A program made the translations under genes and the position numbers. The notes under the pieces are model-generated. The model was given only the letters and a program-made list of their open reading frames with translations. It made no database searches and was not told the origin of the DNA. This document shows positions 32,776-41,166 of a stretch of DNA of 64,000 nucleotides, piece by piece. The DNA comes from an uncultured Arachnia sp. (GTDB lineage Bacteria > Actinomycetota > Actinomycetes > Propionibacteriales > Propionibacteriaceae). The stretch spans positions 95,462 to 159,461 of the forward strand of contig CANMNB010000002.1 of assembly GCA_947499145.1 (NCBI GenBank), read 5' to 3'. Position 1 is the first letter of the stretch, and the number at the start of each line of letters is the position of its first letter.

Positions 32776-33240
32776 ATGACCACACATGGCCATGAGGGCG
32801 ACGGATTCGTCGCCGGTGAAGGCAACATGTACGACGATCCGGAGAAGGCTCGTCCCGACGTGACCCACGAGGCCACGAAACCAGATCCCTACCAGGGTGA
32901 CGGGCTGGGCCACGGCTCCGCTGACTCGCCGGACTCCCCCGACTCCCCCATCTCGCCATCGAGCGCTCCCTCACCGGACCGCATCGATCCCCTCGCCCCC
33001 GGTGCGGCGCTCGGCGCCGACGTCGCCAACGAGCCCGATGCCGATGGCTACTACCGGGACGAGTTCGGCAACCGGGTGGACCATGAGGGCCGCCGCGTCG
33101 ATGAGGACGGCAACCCGGTGGACGCCTCCGGGGATCGGATTGATCCCCTGGCGGTCAACGAGCCCTACCTGGGTGACGCCGACGATCGTGACGACGGCGC
33201 CGGCCATGTCCCGCCGGTGCCCCCGCCCCGACTGGGCTGA
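32776..33240 (+). CDS. Acidic low-complexity protein with G-x-x-V-D repeats
   Basis: 154 residues, soluble, rich in Asp, Gly, Pro and Ser, without hydrophobic core. A serine-proline run (about 49-68) is followed by tandem short repeats, DEFGNRVDHEGRRVDEDGNP and VDASGDRIDPLA. The same motif occurs at the C-terminus of the preceding protein. Starts with ATG 9 nt after that gene (GAGGAGG upstream), and a strong terminator ends the pair at 33249-33297. No family recognised; probably disordered. Confidence 0.6.
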   Translation: MTTHGHEGDGFVAGEGNMYDDPEKARPDVTHEATKPDPYQGDGLGHGSADSPDSPDSPISPSSAPSPDRIDPLAPGAALGADVANEPDADGYYRDEFGNRVDHEGRRVDEDGNPVDASGDRIDPLAVNEPYLGDADDRDDGAGHVPPVPPPRLG

Positions 33241-33248
33241 CCCACCGA

Positions 33249-33297
33249 CGAAGAGCCGCCCGGACCTGCTCAAGCAGGCCGGGCGCCTCTTCGTTTT
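33249..33297 (+). terminator. Intrinsic terminator
   Basis: CGAAGAG, GCCCGG and CCTGCT on the left pair with AGCAGG, CCGGGC and CTCTTCG on the right, with two small internal mismatches, and TTTTGCT follows. It closes the two-gene unit before the guanidine riboswitch. Confidence 0.8.
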
Positions 33298-33328
33298 GCT
33301 AGCATCTCCCACCGAGCCCCACCGGTTC

Positions 33329-33371
33329 CCGGACGAGGGAGGTCGTACCCGGCGCGCGACAAGACGACCTC
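33329..33371 (+). promoter_or_regulatory. Guanidine-III riboswitch (mini-ykkC class III)
   Basis: The conserved parts of the class are all present in order: CCGGACGAGG, CGTACCCGG and GACAAGACG. GAGGTCGT (33339-33346) pairs with ACGACCTC (33364-33371), and CCGG (33329-33332) can pair with CCGG (33349-33352) to make the class's pseudoknot. AAAGGTG, the probable ribosome-binding site, follows at once, then ATG at 33387. Guanidinium binding should free the site and switch on the exporter. Seen directly; the class and ligand are established knowledge. Confidence 0.88.
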
Positions 33372-33386
33372 GAAAGGTGCGTCATC

Positions 33387-33704
33387 ATGGCATGGATCGT
33401 GCTCATCGTGTCCGGACTCTTCGAGGCCGTCTGGGCCACGGCTCTCGGCCGCTCCAACGGCCTCACCCGGCTGTATCCCACGTTGACGTTCTTCGGGGCG
33501 CTGGTGGTGTCCATGGCGGGACTGGCGTGGGCGATGCGCACATTGCCGACCGGAACCTCCTATGCGGTGTGGGTGGCGATCGGGGCCTCCGCGACGGTCA
33601 TCTATGCCATGGCCACCGGGGCGGAGAGCTTCAACATCGTGAGGCTCCTCCTGATCGCCGGGATCATCGGCTGCGTGATCGGGCTGAAGCTGGTCAGCGA
33701 CTAG
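33387..33704 (+). CDS. gdx: Small multidrug resistance family guanidinium exporter (Gdx/SugE type)
   Basis: A 105-residue protein with four membrane helices that works as a dual-topology dimer and exchanges guanidinium for protons. The conserved glutamate is Glu13 in GLFEAVWATALGRSNGL, close to the Gdx signature, and TGTSYAVWVAIGA is in helix 3. The guanidine-III riboswitch directly upstream supports guanidinium over quaternary ammonium drugs. The 3' end overlaps the convergent macro-domain gene by 11 bp. Confidence 0.9.
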   Translation: MAWIVLIVSGLFEAVWATALGRSNGLTRLYPTLTFFGALVVSMAGLAWAMRTLPTGTSYAVWVAIGASATVIYAMATGAESFNIVRLLLIAGIIGCVIGLKLVSD

Positions 33705-34233
33705 CCTCCAGCGCCCGCTGAAAGGCCTCGAGCAGCCGGTCGGAGAACAGCACGAAGCGGACGAGCTCGACGCCCGGCGCCGTCGTGGTTCGAACGGTCG
33801 AGATCGCGATCCGGGCCACCTCGTCGGCGTCCCAGCCGTAGATCCCCGCGCTGATGGCAGGGACGGCGACGCTTCGGGCTCCAAGCCCGGCTGCGGTCTC
33901 AAGACTGGCGCGGAAGCTGCTCTCCAAGAGAGCGGGATCCGTCTGCCCTGCGTGCCGGTTGGGGCCAACGGTGTGGACCACCCACCGGGCGGGGAGGTCG
34001 TGCCCGCCGGTGGCGACCGCGTGTCCCACAGGCAATCCCTCCGGCCACGTGTTGTGGCGGACCTCGCGGCACTCCAGTAGGAGTCCTGGACCGGCCGCCC
34101 GGTGGATGGCGCCATCGACCCCACCGCCTCCGAACAGTCCGGAGTTGGCGGCGTTGACGATCGCGTCGACCTGCTGGGTGGTGATGTCACCCCGGACCAC
34201 TTCGATCCGGGGTGACGAGTTGCCGTTCATCAT
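33694..34233 (-). CDS. Macro-domain protein (ADP-ribose binding or deacylating)
   Basis: 179 residues, a single macro domain: RIEVVRGDITTQQVDAIVNAANSGLFGGGGVDGAIHRAAG, then PARWVVHTVGP and VAVPAISAGIYGWD, matching the MacroD/YmdB group that removes ADP-ribose or hydrolyses O-acetyl-ADP-ribose. The catalytic-loop Asn (NAANSG) and GGGGVD Asp are present. The ATG at 34233 avoids overlap with the SDR gene 7 bp upstream, which is on the same strand, so both are probably one unit. Confidence 0.88.
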   Translation of the reverse strand: MMNGNSSPRIEVVRGDITTQQVDAIVNAANSGLFGGGGVDGAIHRAAGPGLLLECREVRHNTWPEGLPVGHAVATGGHDLPARWVVHTVGPNRHAGQTDPALLESSFRASLETAAGLGARSVAVPAISAGIYGWDADEVARIAISTVRTTTAPGVELVRFVLFSDRLLEAFQRALEASR

Positions 34234-34240
34234 GACCGAC

Positions 34241-35098
34241 TCAGAAGACGGGCTTGCCACCAGTGACGCCGAGCACCGTCCCAGAGACGTAGCTGGCCTC
34301 GTCGGAGGCGAGGAAGACGAACGCCGCAGCGACCTCGACGGGGTGGCCGGCGCGACCCAGCGGCGTGTCGGACCCGAAGCCCTCCACCTTCTCCTTGGGC
34401 ATCGTCGCTGGGATGAGCGGCGTCCAGATCGGGCCCGGCGCCACCGCGTTCACGCGGGTGTTCTGGGCGCCCAGCTCGGCGGCCATGTTGACCGCGAGGT
34501 TGTTGAGGGCGGCCTTGGTCGCCGCATAGTCCAGGAGCTGCTCCGACGGGCTGAAGGCCTGGATCGACGTCGTGATGATGATGCTGCCATCCTTCAGTTC
34601 GTCCTCGAGCGCCTTGGCCAGCCAGAACGGACCGAAGACATTGGTCTCGAACGTGCGGACCACCTGCTGGTCAGGGAAATCGGCCATCTCGTCGTGCGTC
34701 ATCTGGTAGGCCGCGTTGCAGACGAGGACGTCGACCCCGCCCAGGAGGTCGACCGCCTTGGCCGCGAGGTCCTTGTTGGCCTGCGCGTCCCGGAGATCGG
34801 TGGCGACGGCTTCGCCCTTCCGCCCCTCGGCCCGAACAAGTTCGAGAGTCTCGCGCGCATCATCCTCCTCCTGCGGAAGGTGTGAGATGACGACGTCCGC
34901 GCCCTCTTTGGCGAACGCGATCGCGACGGCCCGACCGATGCCGGAGTCGCCACCGGTGATGAGCGCCCGCTTGCCCTCGAGCCTTCCGCGGCCCACCCAG
35001 GACTGCTCGCCGTGGTCGGGCTGCGGGTCCAGCTCGGACGTGCGTCCGGGCCACTGCTGCTGCTGTGCGGGGATGCTGCTGAGGTCTGCTCTGTTCAT
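34241..35098 (-). CDS. Short-chain dehydrogenase/reductase
   Basis: NAD(P)-dependent oxidoreductase, 285 residues, of the YhdF/YgfF-like group with an N-terminal extension of about 40 residues (QQQQWPGRTSELDPQPDHGEQSWVG). Cofactor loop TGGDSGIG, NAAY motif and catalytic YAATK with the upstream Ser (TTSIQAF) are present. Members often act in stress or glucose/polyol oxidation; the substrate is not evident. The start at 35098 fits family N-termini. Confidence 0.85.
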   Translation of the reverse strand: MNRADLSSIPAQQQQWPGRTSELDPQPDHGEQSWVGRGRLEGKRALITGGDSGIGRAVAIAFAKEGADVVISHLPQEEDDARETLELVRAEGRKGEAVATDLRDAQANKDLAAKAVDLLGGVDVLVCNAAYQMTHDEMADFPDQQVVRTFETNVFGPFWLAKALEDELKDGSIIITTSIQAFSPSEQLLDYAATKAALNNLAVNMAAELGAQNTRVNAVAPGPIWTPLIPATMPKEKVEGFGSDTPLGRAGHPVEVAAAFVFLASDEASYVSGTVLGVTGGKPVF

Positions 35099-35177
35099 GC
35101 GCCCATTGTTGTCACGCAGGGGGTCATCAATCTCTCCGCACGTGTGGGACCGCACGGCGGGGACGGGGGTATACGTG

Positions 35178-35183
35178 TAGCGT
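35178..35183 (+). promoter_or_regulatory. -10 box, leaderless glycosyltransferase transcript
   Basis: TAGCGT ends 7 nt before the ATG at 35191, and there is no purine-rich ribosome site between them. Confidence 0.45.
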
Positions 35184-35190
35184 CGCCCCC

Positions 35191-36393
35191 ATGAATCTCC
35201 GGGTCGGGTTCGTGTCGATGCACACCTCGCCCGCCGAGCGGCCCGGCACGGCAGACGCCGGAGGCATGAACGTCCTCGTGCGGTCGCTCGCCCGGGCCAT
35301 GGCGGGCGTGGGCGTCGAGGTCACCTTCGTCACGCGACGCTCGGACCGGGGACAGCCCGACGAAGTGGAACTCGACCCCGGCGTCACCCTCCGACATCTG
35401 GACGCCGGCCCCCCGCAGCCCCTGCCCAAGAGCGAGATCCACCACCACATCGAGGAGTTCAGCGCGCGTCTGAACGAGTTGCCGAAACTCGAGCTGATCC
35501 ACTCGCACCACTGGATGTCGGGGGTGGCCGCGCTCCCCGTCGCCCGTCGCCACCAAATACCGCACGTCATGACGTTCCATTCGGTCGCGGCCCACCCGAA
35601 CTCCCCGCTGCGCGACGGTGAACCCGCCGAGACGCCTGAACGGCTGGATGGCGAGGTGCAGTGCGCGGAGGAATCGGACCTCGTCATCGCCGTCTCCCAC
35701 CACGAGGCAGCCGTCGTCATCGGGCGCTGCAATGCCGACCCGAGCCGCGTGGCCATCGTGCGGCCGGGCGTCGACGTCGACGTCTTCCGCCCCTCGGACG
35801 GGCAGGAGCAGTGGACACCCGCTCCAGCAGTCCGACCGGGCTACGTGGCGTTCGCCGCCCGGCTCCAGCCCCTCAAAGCACCAGGCCTGGCCATCCGCGC
35901 CGTCGCCGGGGTGCCACCTGACGTGCGCCCCGACCTCGTCCTCCTCGGGGAGGCCTCGCAGGATTTCGCCGGGTACGAGGCAGACCTGCATCGCCTGGTG
36001 GACCAGCTGCGCCTCGCAGGACACGTGCACTTCCTGCCCGGGCAGGACCGCGAGGACTTGGCCCGCATCATGCGTCACGCGGCGGTGATGCTCGTCCCCT
36101 CCCACTCCGAGACGTTCGGCCTGGTGGCCCTCGAGGCGTCCGCCTCCGGAACTCCGGTCCTCGCGGCGGCCGCGGGTGGCCTGACGGAGGCTGTCTGCCA
36201 CAATCAGACCGGTCTCCTGGTGCCGAGCCACGACCCCCGCGACTGGAGCACAGAACTGACCCGTCTGCTGCGCGACGAGCCGCTGCGCCGACGGATGGGC
36301 GCAACCGGGCGTCAGCGCGCCATGGACATGACCTGGCGGCACGTCGCCGAGCGAACCCTGAACCAGTACCACGCGCTCCTGGGGAGAACCTGA
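35191..36393 (+). CDS. GT4 glycosyltransferase, MshA-like
   Basis: Retaining glycosyltransferase with two Rossmann domains, 400 residues. N-terminal SMHTSPAERPGTADAGGMNV and HSHHWMSG resemble MshA, which starts mycothiol synthesis by joining GlcNAc to inositol phosphate. The C-terminal donor site has ARLQPLKAP, and the E-x7-E motif is SETFGLVALEASASG. The next gene is a PIG-L deacetylase overlapping by one base (TGATG), so an MshA-MshB-like pair of transfer and deacetylation is suggested. It could serve another glycolipid, since mshA and mshB are usually unlinked. Confidence 0.82.
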   Translation: MNLRVGFVSMHTSPAERPGTADAGGMNVLVRSLARAMAGVGVEVTFVTRRSDRGQPDEVELDPGVTLRHLDAGPPQPLPKSEIHHHIEEFSARLNELPKLELIHSHHWMSGVAALPVARRHQIPHVMTFHSVAAHPNSPLRDGEPAETPERLDGEVQCAEESDLVIAVSHHEAAVVIGRCNADPSRVAIVRPGVDVDVFRPSDGQEQWTPAPAVRPGYVAFAARLQPLKAPGLAIRAVAGVPPDVRPDLVLLGEASQDFAGYEADLHRLVDQLRLAGHVHFLPGQDREDLARIMRHAAVMLVPSHSETFGLVALEASASGTPVLAAAAGGLTEAVCHNQTGLLVPSHDPRDWSTELTRLLRDEPLRRRMGATGRQRAMDMTWRHVAERTLNQYHALLGRT

Positions 36394-37127
36394 TGCACCT
36401 CTGCTTCATCCACGCCCACCCCGACGACGAGACCCTCGCCTCCGGCGCCCTCATCGCGCACCTCGCCCAGCGTGGGCACCAGATCTCGGTGCTCACAGCC
36501 ACCCGCGGCGAGCGCGGAGAGGTCGTGCCGGGCGAGTTCTCCCACCTCGCGGGCACGGCAGGCCTCCACGCCAGACGGGAACAGGAACTCGACGAGGCGT
36601 TGGCCGTCCTGGGCGTAGAGGAACACGGATTCCTCGGCACCCCGCCGGCGAGGGACGGACTGGCTCCGCGGATCTACCAGGACTCGGGCATGCGGTGGGT
36701 CGCCCCAGGCATCGCCGGGCCCGCGGACGACGTTTCTCCAGAATCCCTCTGCGAGGCGGAGGAGGCCGACGTCATCGCGGACATGGTTGCGTGGCTCAGG
36801 TACGTCGCCGCCGACGCCGTGGTCACCTATGACGCGGACGGCGGCTACGGTCACCCCGACCACGTGATGGTTCATCGCACCGCGCGGACGGCCGCCGACC
36901 TCCTGGGCCTCGACTTCGCGGCCCTCGTCCCCCAGCCCCGCGACGATGTGCAGTGGTTCGATCTCGAGGGGTACCTGCCCGTCGTGGCCAGGGCGCTGCG
37001 GTGCCACAGGTCCCAGCTACGCGTCCACGAGGACGGAGCGACGATCACGCACTCCGGCGGGCAGGAGGAGGCGATCGCGACCTCGGTCGGCCTGCGGGGC
37101 AGCGTGCCTCAGCTGTCCTCGGAGTGA
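36393..37127 (+). CDS. PIG-L family zinc deacetylase, MshB/Mca-like
   Basis: 244 residues starting with the metal-binding AHPDDE (residues 8-13) and a second site YGHPDHVMVH around 150. Members remove acetyl groups from GlcNAc-inositol (MshB) or cut mycothiol S-conjugates (Mca). The start codon overlaps the glycosyltransferase stop (TGATG), a sign of coupled translation. The 3' end overlaps the convergent BrkB gene by 19 bp. Confidence 0.85.
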   Translation: MHLCFIHAHPDDETLASGALIAHLAQRGHQISVLTATRGERGEVVPGEFSHLAGTAGLHARREQELDEALAVLGVEEHGFLGTPPARDGLAPRIYQDSGMRWVAPGIAGPADDVSPESLCEAEEADVIADMVAWLRYVAADAVVTYDADGGYGHPDHVMVHRTARTAADLLGLDFAALVPQPRDDVQWFDLEGYLPVVARALRCHRSQLRVHEDGATITHSGGQEEAIATSVGLRGSVPQLSSE

Positions 37128-38215
37128 TCGCGTCCGTGCTCGCCACGTAGGCGGCGGCCGGCGTCGACGAGTTCCTCCTGCTTCTTGGCGATCTTCTCGG
37201 AGGCGCGGGTGTCGCGTGGCGGAAGCTTGATCGTCTGCTCGGCCTCGATGCCGCCCTGCAGTTGCCGGCCGCGCTCCACCTCTGCGTCGATCTCTGCGCC
37301 GAGGAGGAGCACGTTGTTGATGATCCAGAGCCCCAGAAGCAGGACGATGACCGATCCGATGATCCCGTACGTGGCGTTGTAGGACGCGAAGTTGGACACG
37401 TAGAGCGAGAACGCTGCAACGGCGATGGCCGCGACGACCAGCGCCACCAGGGCGCCGACGCTGATCCAGCGGAACTTCGGCTGCTCGACGTTGGGCGTGA
37501 AGTAGTAGAGCAGTGCGATCACCAGGACGGCGAGGAGAACGACCACTGGCCACTTGGCGATGTTCCAGACCAACACGGCGGTGCTGCCAAGACCGATCAA
37601 CTCACCGGCAGCCTCGGCCACGCCACCGGAGAGCACCAGCGCGAAGACGATCAGCGCCAGGATCACGACGATGACCGCAGTGAGGGCCAGCATCTGCGGC
37701 TTGTGCTTCCAGAACGGGCGGCCCTCCTCCACCTCGTAGATCCGGTTCATCGCACGCGAGAAAGCGCCGACGTATCCGGAGGCGGCCCAGAGCGCACCGG
37801 CGAGGCCGGTGACCAGCGCCAAACCGGCCCCGGTCTGGGACGCCAATCCAGTGATCGTCTCGCCGAGCAGCGCCGCGAGTTCCTCGGGCGCATACCGTGC
37901 GACGAGTTCGTTCAAGCCCTCGGCCGTCCGTTCTCCCTGACCGAAGACGCCGAGGAGCGACACAAGCGCCAGCAGCATCGGGAAGAGGGACAGGACCGCG
38001 AAATAGGTGAGGCTCGCGGCCAAGTCGGTCACATGGTCCTTGGAGAACTCCGACAGGGCCCGCTTGCCGATGTACTTCCACGACGGCGGCTTGAGGTCCG
38101 ACGGGGCGTCCGGTTTCCTCGGGTCGCCGGGATCGGGTGCGGTGGCCGCCTTGTCGCGGGTCTGCTCCACGGACTCGGGCTCAGATCCCGAGGATCGGTC
38201 CTTGTCAGCGCTCAT
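37109..38215 (-). CDS. YihY/BrkB-family inner membrane protein
   Basis: 368 residues. A charged N-terminal segment (about 55 residues) precedes six membrane helices in the family pattern (HVTDLAASLTYFAVLSLFPMLLAL, then GLAGALWAASGYVGAFSRAMNRIYEVEEGRPFWKHK). The tail is charged and cytosolic. Function in the family is unsettled; it is not an RNase despite older names. I chose the ATG at 38215 with GGAAGGA 10 nt upstream; the frame upstream is not conserved. Confidence 0.85.
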   Translation of the reverse strand: MSADKDRSSGSEPESVEQTRDKAATAPDPGDPRKPDAPSDLKPPSWKYIGKRALSEFSKDHVTDLAASLTYFAVLSLFPMLLALVSLLGVFGQGERTAEGLNELVARYAPEELAALLGETITGLASQTGAGLALVTGLAGALWAASGYVGAFSRAMNRIYEVEEGRPFWKHKPQMLALTAVIVVILALIVFALVLSGGVAEAAGELIGLGSTAVLVWNIAKWPVVVLLAVLVIALLYYFTPNVEQPKFRWISVGALVALVVAAIAVAAFSLYVSNFASYNATYGIIGSVIVLLLGLWIINNVLLLGAEIDAEVERGRQLQGGIEAEQTIKLPPRDTRASEKIAKKQEELVDAGRRLRGEHGRDHSEDS

Positions 38216-38357
38216 CACGGCGTCCTTCCGTCTCGTACGGTGGCCGCCAGAGTACGACCTACAGGGTCCAGCCCGGACTCGGTCGGCCCCGGTCCGGGGT
38301 GGAGACCAACGGCTGCGCCGCGGCCATGCCAGCATGGGATGGGAACGAAGGAGGGCC

Positions 38358-38981
38358 ATGACCGCACCGCGCTTTCGACACGTCCTGTGGGACATGGGCG
38401 GCACGATCGTCAACACCTATCCCGAACTGGACGCCGTCCTCGCAGCCGTGGTGCGCTCGCACGGCCACGACATCGACGAGCACGACGTCGCGGTGCTCAC
38501 TCGGCGATCCACCGGAGAGGCGATGGCCGCCCTGTCGCAGCGATTCAGGATCGCCGAAGCCGAGTTCGAGTCTGCTGAGGACGACCTCAAGGAGCGCTGG
38601 CGAACGGAGCCGCCCGCCCTGATGCCCGGGTTGCGGGAGGCCATGACGGCTGTGGATGGCCTCAACCTCGTCGTGACCCACCGGGAGCGCCGGAGCGCCG
38701 AGGCCCTGCTCCGGACGCTGTCGGTGGAGGTGGACGACCTGGTGTGTACGAGCGATGGCTTCCCCCGCAAACCGGACCCCGCAATGTATCTGGAGATGGT
38801 GCGCCGACATGGGCTGGACCCCGCCCAGTGTCTGGGTGTGGGTGACCGGCCACTCGACGCCACGGCCGCCCAGGCGGCTGGAATGGCCGCGGTGATGCTG
38901 GTCACACCGGGGATCCCGTTGGCCCATGACGCGGACTACGAGTGCAACTCACTCGGCGAGGTCATTCCGCTCCTGGCGTGA
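38358..38981 (+). CDS. HAD-superfamily hydrolase with altered active site
   Basis: 207 residues, alpha/beta HAD fold with a small helical cap (about 20-80). Motif I reads VLWDMGGTIVNT: the nucleophile Asp is present but the second Asp (DxD), needed as acid/base by phosphatases, is Gly. Motif II is VVTHRE, motif III KPDP, motif IV GVGDRPLDATAAQAAG. Such a change is found in HAD members with other chemistry or reduced activity. GAAGGAG is upstream of the ATG. It starts divergently from the BrkB-type gene. Confidence 0.78.
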   Translation: MTAPRFRHVLWDMGGTIVNTYPELDAVLAAVVRSHGHDIDEHDVAVLTRRSTGEAMAALSQRFRIAEAEFESAEDDLKERWRTEPPALMPGLREAMTAVDGLNLVVTHRERRSAEALLRTLSVEVDDLVCTSDGFPRKPDPAMYLEMVRRHGLDPAQCLGVGDRPLDATAAQAAGMAAVMLVTPGIPLAHDADYECNSLGEVIPLLA

Positions 38982-39055
38982 GCGACACCGTTTCGGCCTC
39001 TCGGGAACCCCGGGTGTGCTTGGCTGATGCCAACGACGACGAAAGGAACTCCGTC

Positions 39056-39775
39056 ATGAGTGCCGTCAACGACATCCTCAACCGCATCCCGATGGAGCAG
39101 CTCGCGAACCAACTCGGTACCGACCAGGCGACGGCGGAGCAGGCCGCCCGCCAGGCCGTCGCCTCCCTCCTGGGTGGGATGCAGTCGAACGCCTCGGATC
39201 CGCAGGGGGAGGTGTCGCTGGCCAGCGCATTGAGCCAGCACCAGGGCGACGGGGTCTACGAGTCCGCGCGTATCGACTTGGGTGAGGTCGACACCCGCGA
39301 TGGGGAGAAGATCGTCAGCCACGTGCTGGGGCAGGAGCAGCCCCAGACGCTGGGTGGCCTGGGCGGCGACACCATGAACCAGCTCCTCCGTATCCTGGCT
39401 CCCATCGTGCTCGGCTACCTGGCGGGCAAGCTCACCGGCGGCCGCTCGGGTGGCGGCGGCGGTCTCCTCGACGCGATCCTCGGTGGTGGCTCGGGGGCCG
39501 GAGCTCCCCGACGCGGTAGTGGCGGGGGGCTCGGGGACCTGCTGGGAGAGATGCTGGGCGGTGGCGCCGACACGTCGACGGCCCCGCGCAGCAGCACCGC
39601 GGGCAGCGACAGCCCATTCCGTCCCGTCGACTATGGGACCGATGACAGGGAGCAGCAGTTCCCGACCGACGAGCCCGCCCCGCGTCGTCAGGCACCCGAC
39701 GACGACGAACCCGCTCCCCGTCGTGAGGGCGGCGGACTCGGCGACATCCTGGGAGGGATTTTCGGGAAGCGTTAG
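39056..39775 (+). CDS. DUF937 (YidB-like) protein
   Basis: 239 residues. The N-terminal DUF937 domain (about 1-120) is helical: LNRIPMEQLANQLGTDQATAEQAARQAVASLLGGMQ and VSHVLGQEQ. A glycine-rich region (about 125-185) with repeats of the GGLGDLLGEMLGGG kind and an acidic disordered part follow; the end GGLGDILGGIFGKR repeats the glycine motif. The function of the family is not known. GAAAGGA is 9 nt before the ATG. Its stop overlaps the convergent esterase by 4 bp. Confidence 0.82.
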   Translation: MSAVNDILNRIPMEQLANQLGTDQATAEQAARQAVASLLGGMQSNASDPQGEVSLASALSQHQGDGVYESARIDLGEVDTRDGEKIVSHVLGQEQPQTLGGLGGDTMNQLLRILAPIVLGYLAGKLTGGRSGGGGGLLDAILGGGSGAGAPRRGSGGGLGDLLGEMLGGGADTSTAPRSSTAGSDSPFRPVDYGTDDREQQFPTDEPAPRRQAPDDDEPAPRREGGGLGDILGGIFGKR

Positions 39776-41073
39776 TTCACGACGCGGAGGATGCCCGGCA
39801 GAGCCGCGACGCCGACATGACCCGTGCGCGCGAACTCGGCCCACATCGCGCGCAGTGGGGCTCCCTGCGTGGCGACGACGTCGAGGGGAACGCCCTCGAG
39901 CATCTCACCGACACTCCACGGGTGAGTGGGGAAGAGAAGCGCGAGGTCGATGACGTGCGCCCCCTGGAACCGCGGTCCAGCGCCCCAGTCCAGCAGGTAG
40001 CGCGTCACGTTCCCACCCGCTGACCGATAGACGTCCACGAAGTGGTCGAGGCCGCCGTCGTAGACGCGACGGGTGGCCATGCGCACGGCCGCCTCGTAGA
40101 GCGGACGGGTGGCCGGATGGAGCCGGAGCCGTGAGATGGCCGGCATCAGCTCGGCGAAGAGGGCAGCCTCCCTCGAGGTGGACCCGATCAGGACATCGAC
40201 GCGGCCCGCTGCTCGCGCCAGTGCCTCGTCAAGGTCTCCCTCCTCCGGGAGCGGGCGGTGGCCGTACTGGGGCCCGAAGGGCATGGACGCCAGCCAGCCG
40301 TGGCGCAGGGGCAGCCCCGCAACGATCCTGCGTTGCGCGTCCACCATGGCGGCGTCGTCCAGCACGTCTGGCAGTTCGACGGCGCGGCGAGCCATCGCGG
40401 CGGCCATCCTGGCCCGGCCGCGAGCGATGCCCAGGGGCGGGCTCTGGGCGATCGCGCGACGCAGTAGAGCTTCAGTGCCCTCGGCGACGAGGAGGTTCAC
40501 GACGGCGTCGCCGCCCGCCGATTGCCCGAAGACTGTGACGTTCGCCGGGTTGCCTCCGAACGTCCCGATGTTGCGCTGGACCCAGCGCAAGGCCTCGATC
40601 TGGTCCAGCAAGCCCAGATTGGCGGGGCGTTCGCCGTCGCCGAGGAATCCCAGGGGACCCAACCGGTACGTGACCGTGACCACGATGACCCGTTGCTCTA
40701 TCACGAGCGCGAGCGGGTCCGAGTAGGCCTCGTCACCTCCCCCGGTCTCGTACGAGCCGCCATGGATCCACACCATGACAGGGAGGTCTTCGCCCGACTC
40801 TGCGTCCGCCGGTGCCGTCACGGACAGGTACTGGCAGTGCTCATCGGTGGGCAGGTTCCGTCCATCGCCCCCGGGGGTGGCGAGCGGGTTGCTGCGCTGC
40901 GGGCAGCGGGGCGAGAACTCGAGTGCCGCCACCTCCTCGCGTGAGTGGGGTACGGCGACGGGGAGGCCGTACCGCTCGGCCTGCGCGTAGCGGATCCCGG
41001 TGGCCCGAAGCACCGGTCCGTCCAGTCTGGCGACGTACGTGGCGGCGGGGGCAGGAATGCGGCGCTCGTTCAC
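39772..41073 (-). CDS. Carboxylesterase, type-B alpha/beta hydrolase
   Basis: 433 residues. The oxyanion loop is VMVWIHGGSYETGGG, and the nucleophile elbow is VFGQSAGGDAVVNLL. The family motif DQIEALRWVQRNIGTFGGNP is intact. No signal peptide is present, so it is probably cytosolic. It hydrolyses carboxylic esters; a p-nitrobenzyl-esterase-like substrate range is usual. I prefer GTG at 41073, 5-7 nt after AAGGAG, over the ATG at 41103. Confidence 0.85.
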   Translation of the reverse strand: MNERRIPAPAATYVARLDGPVLRATGIRYAQAERYGLPVAVPHSREEVAALEFSPRCPQRSNPLATPGGDGRNLPTDEHCQYLSVTAPADAESGEDLPVMVWIHGGSYETGGGDEAYSDPLALVIEQRVIVVTVTYRLGPLGFLGDGERPANLGLLDQIEALRWVQRNIGTFGGNPANVTVFGQSAGGDAVVNLLVAEGTEALLRRAIAQSPPLGIARGRARMAAAMARRAVELPDVLDDAAMVDAQRRIVAGLPLRHGWLASMPFGPQYGHRPLPEEGDLDEALARAAGRVDVLIGSTSREAALFAELMPAISRLRLHPATRPLYEAAVRMATRRVYDGGLDHFVDVYRSAGGNVTRYLLDWGAGPRFQGAHVIDLALLFPTHPWSVGEMLEGVPLDVVATQGAPLRAMWAEFARTGHVGVAALPGILRVVN

Positions 41074-41166
41074 GGGTTCTCCTTCCGTCACCCAGAGTGC
41101 CATGAGCGCGGAACCGCCGTCGCGTCAGCCCGGCGGCCTAGGGTGGGCAGGAGGAAGGAGCCCGAC

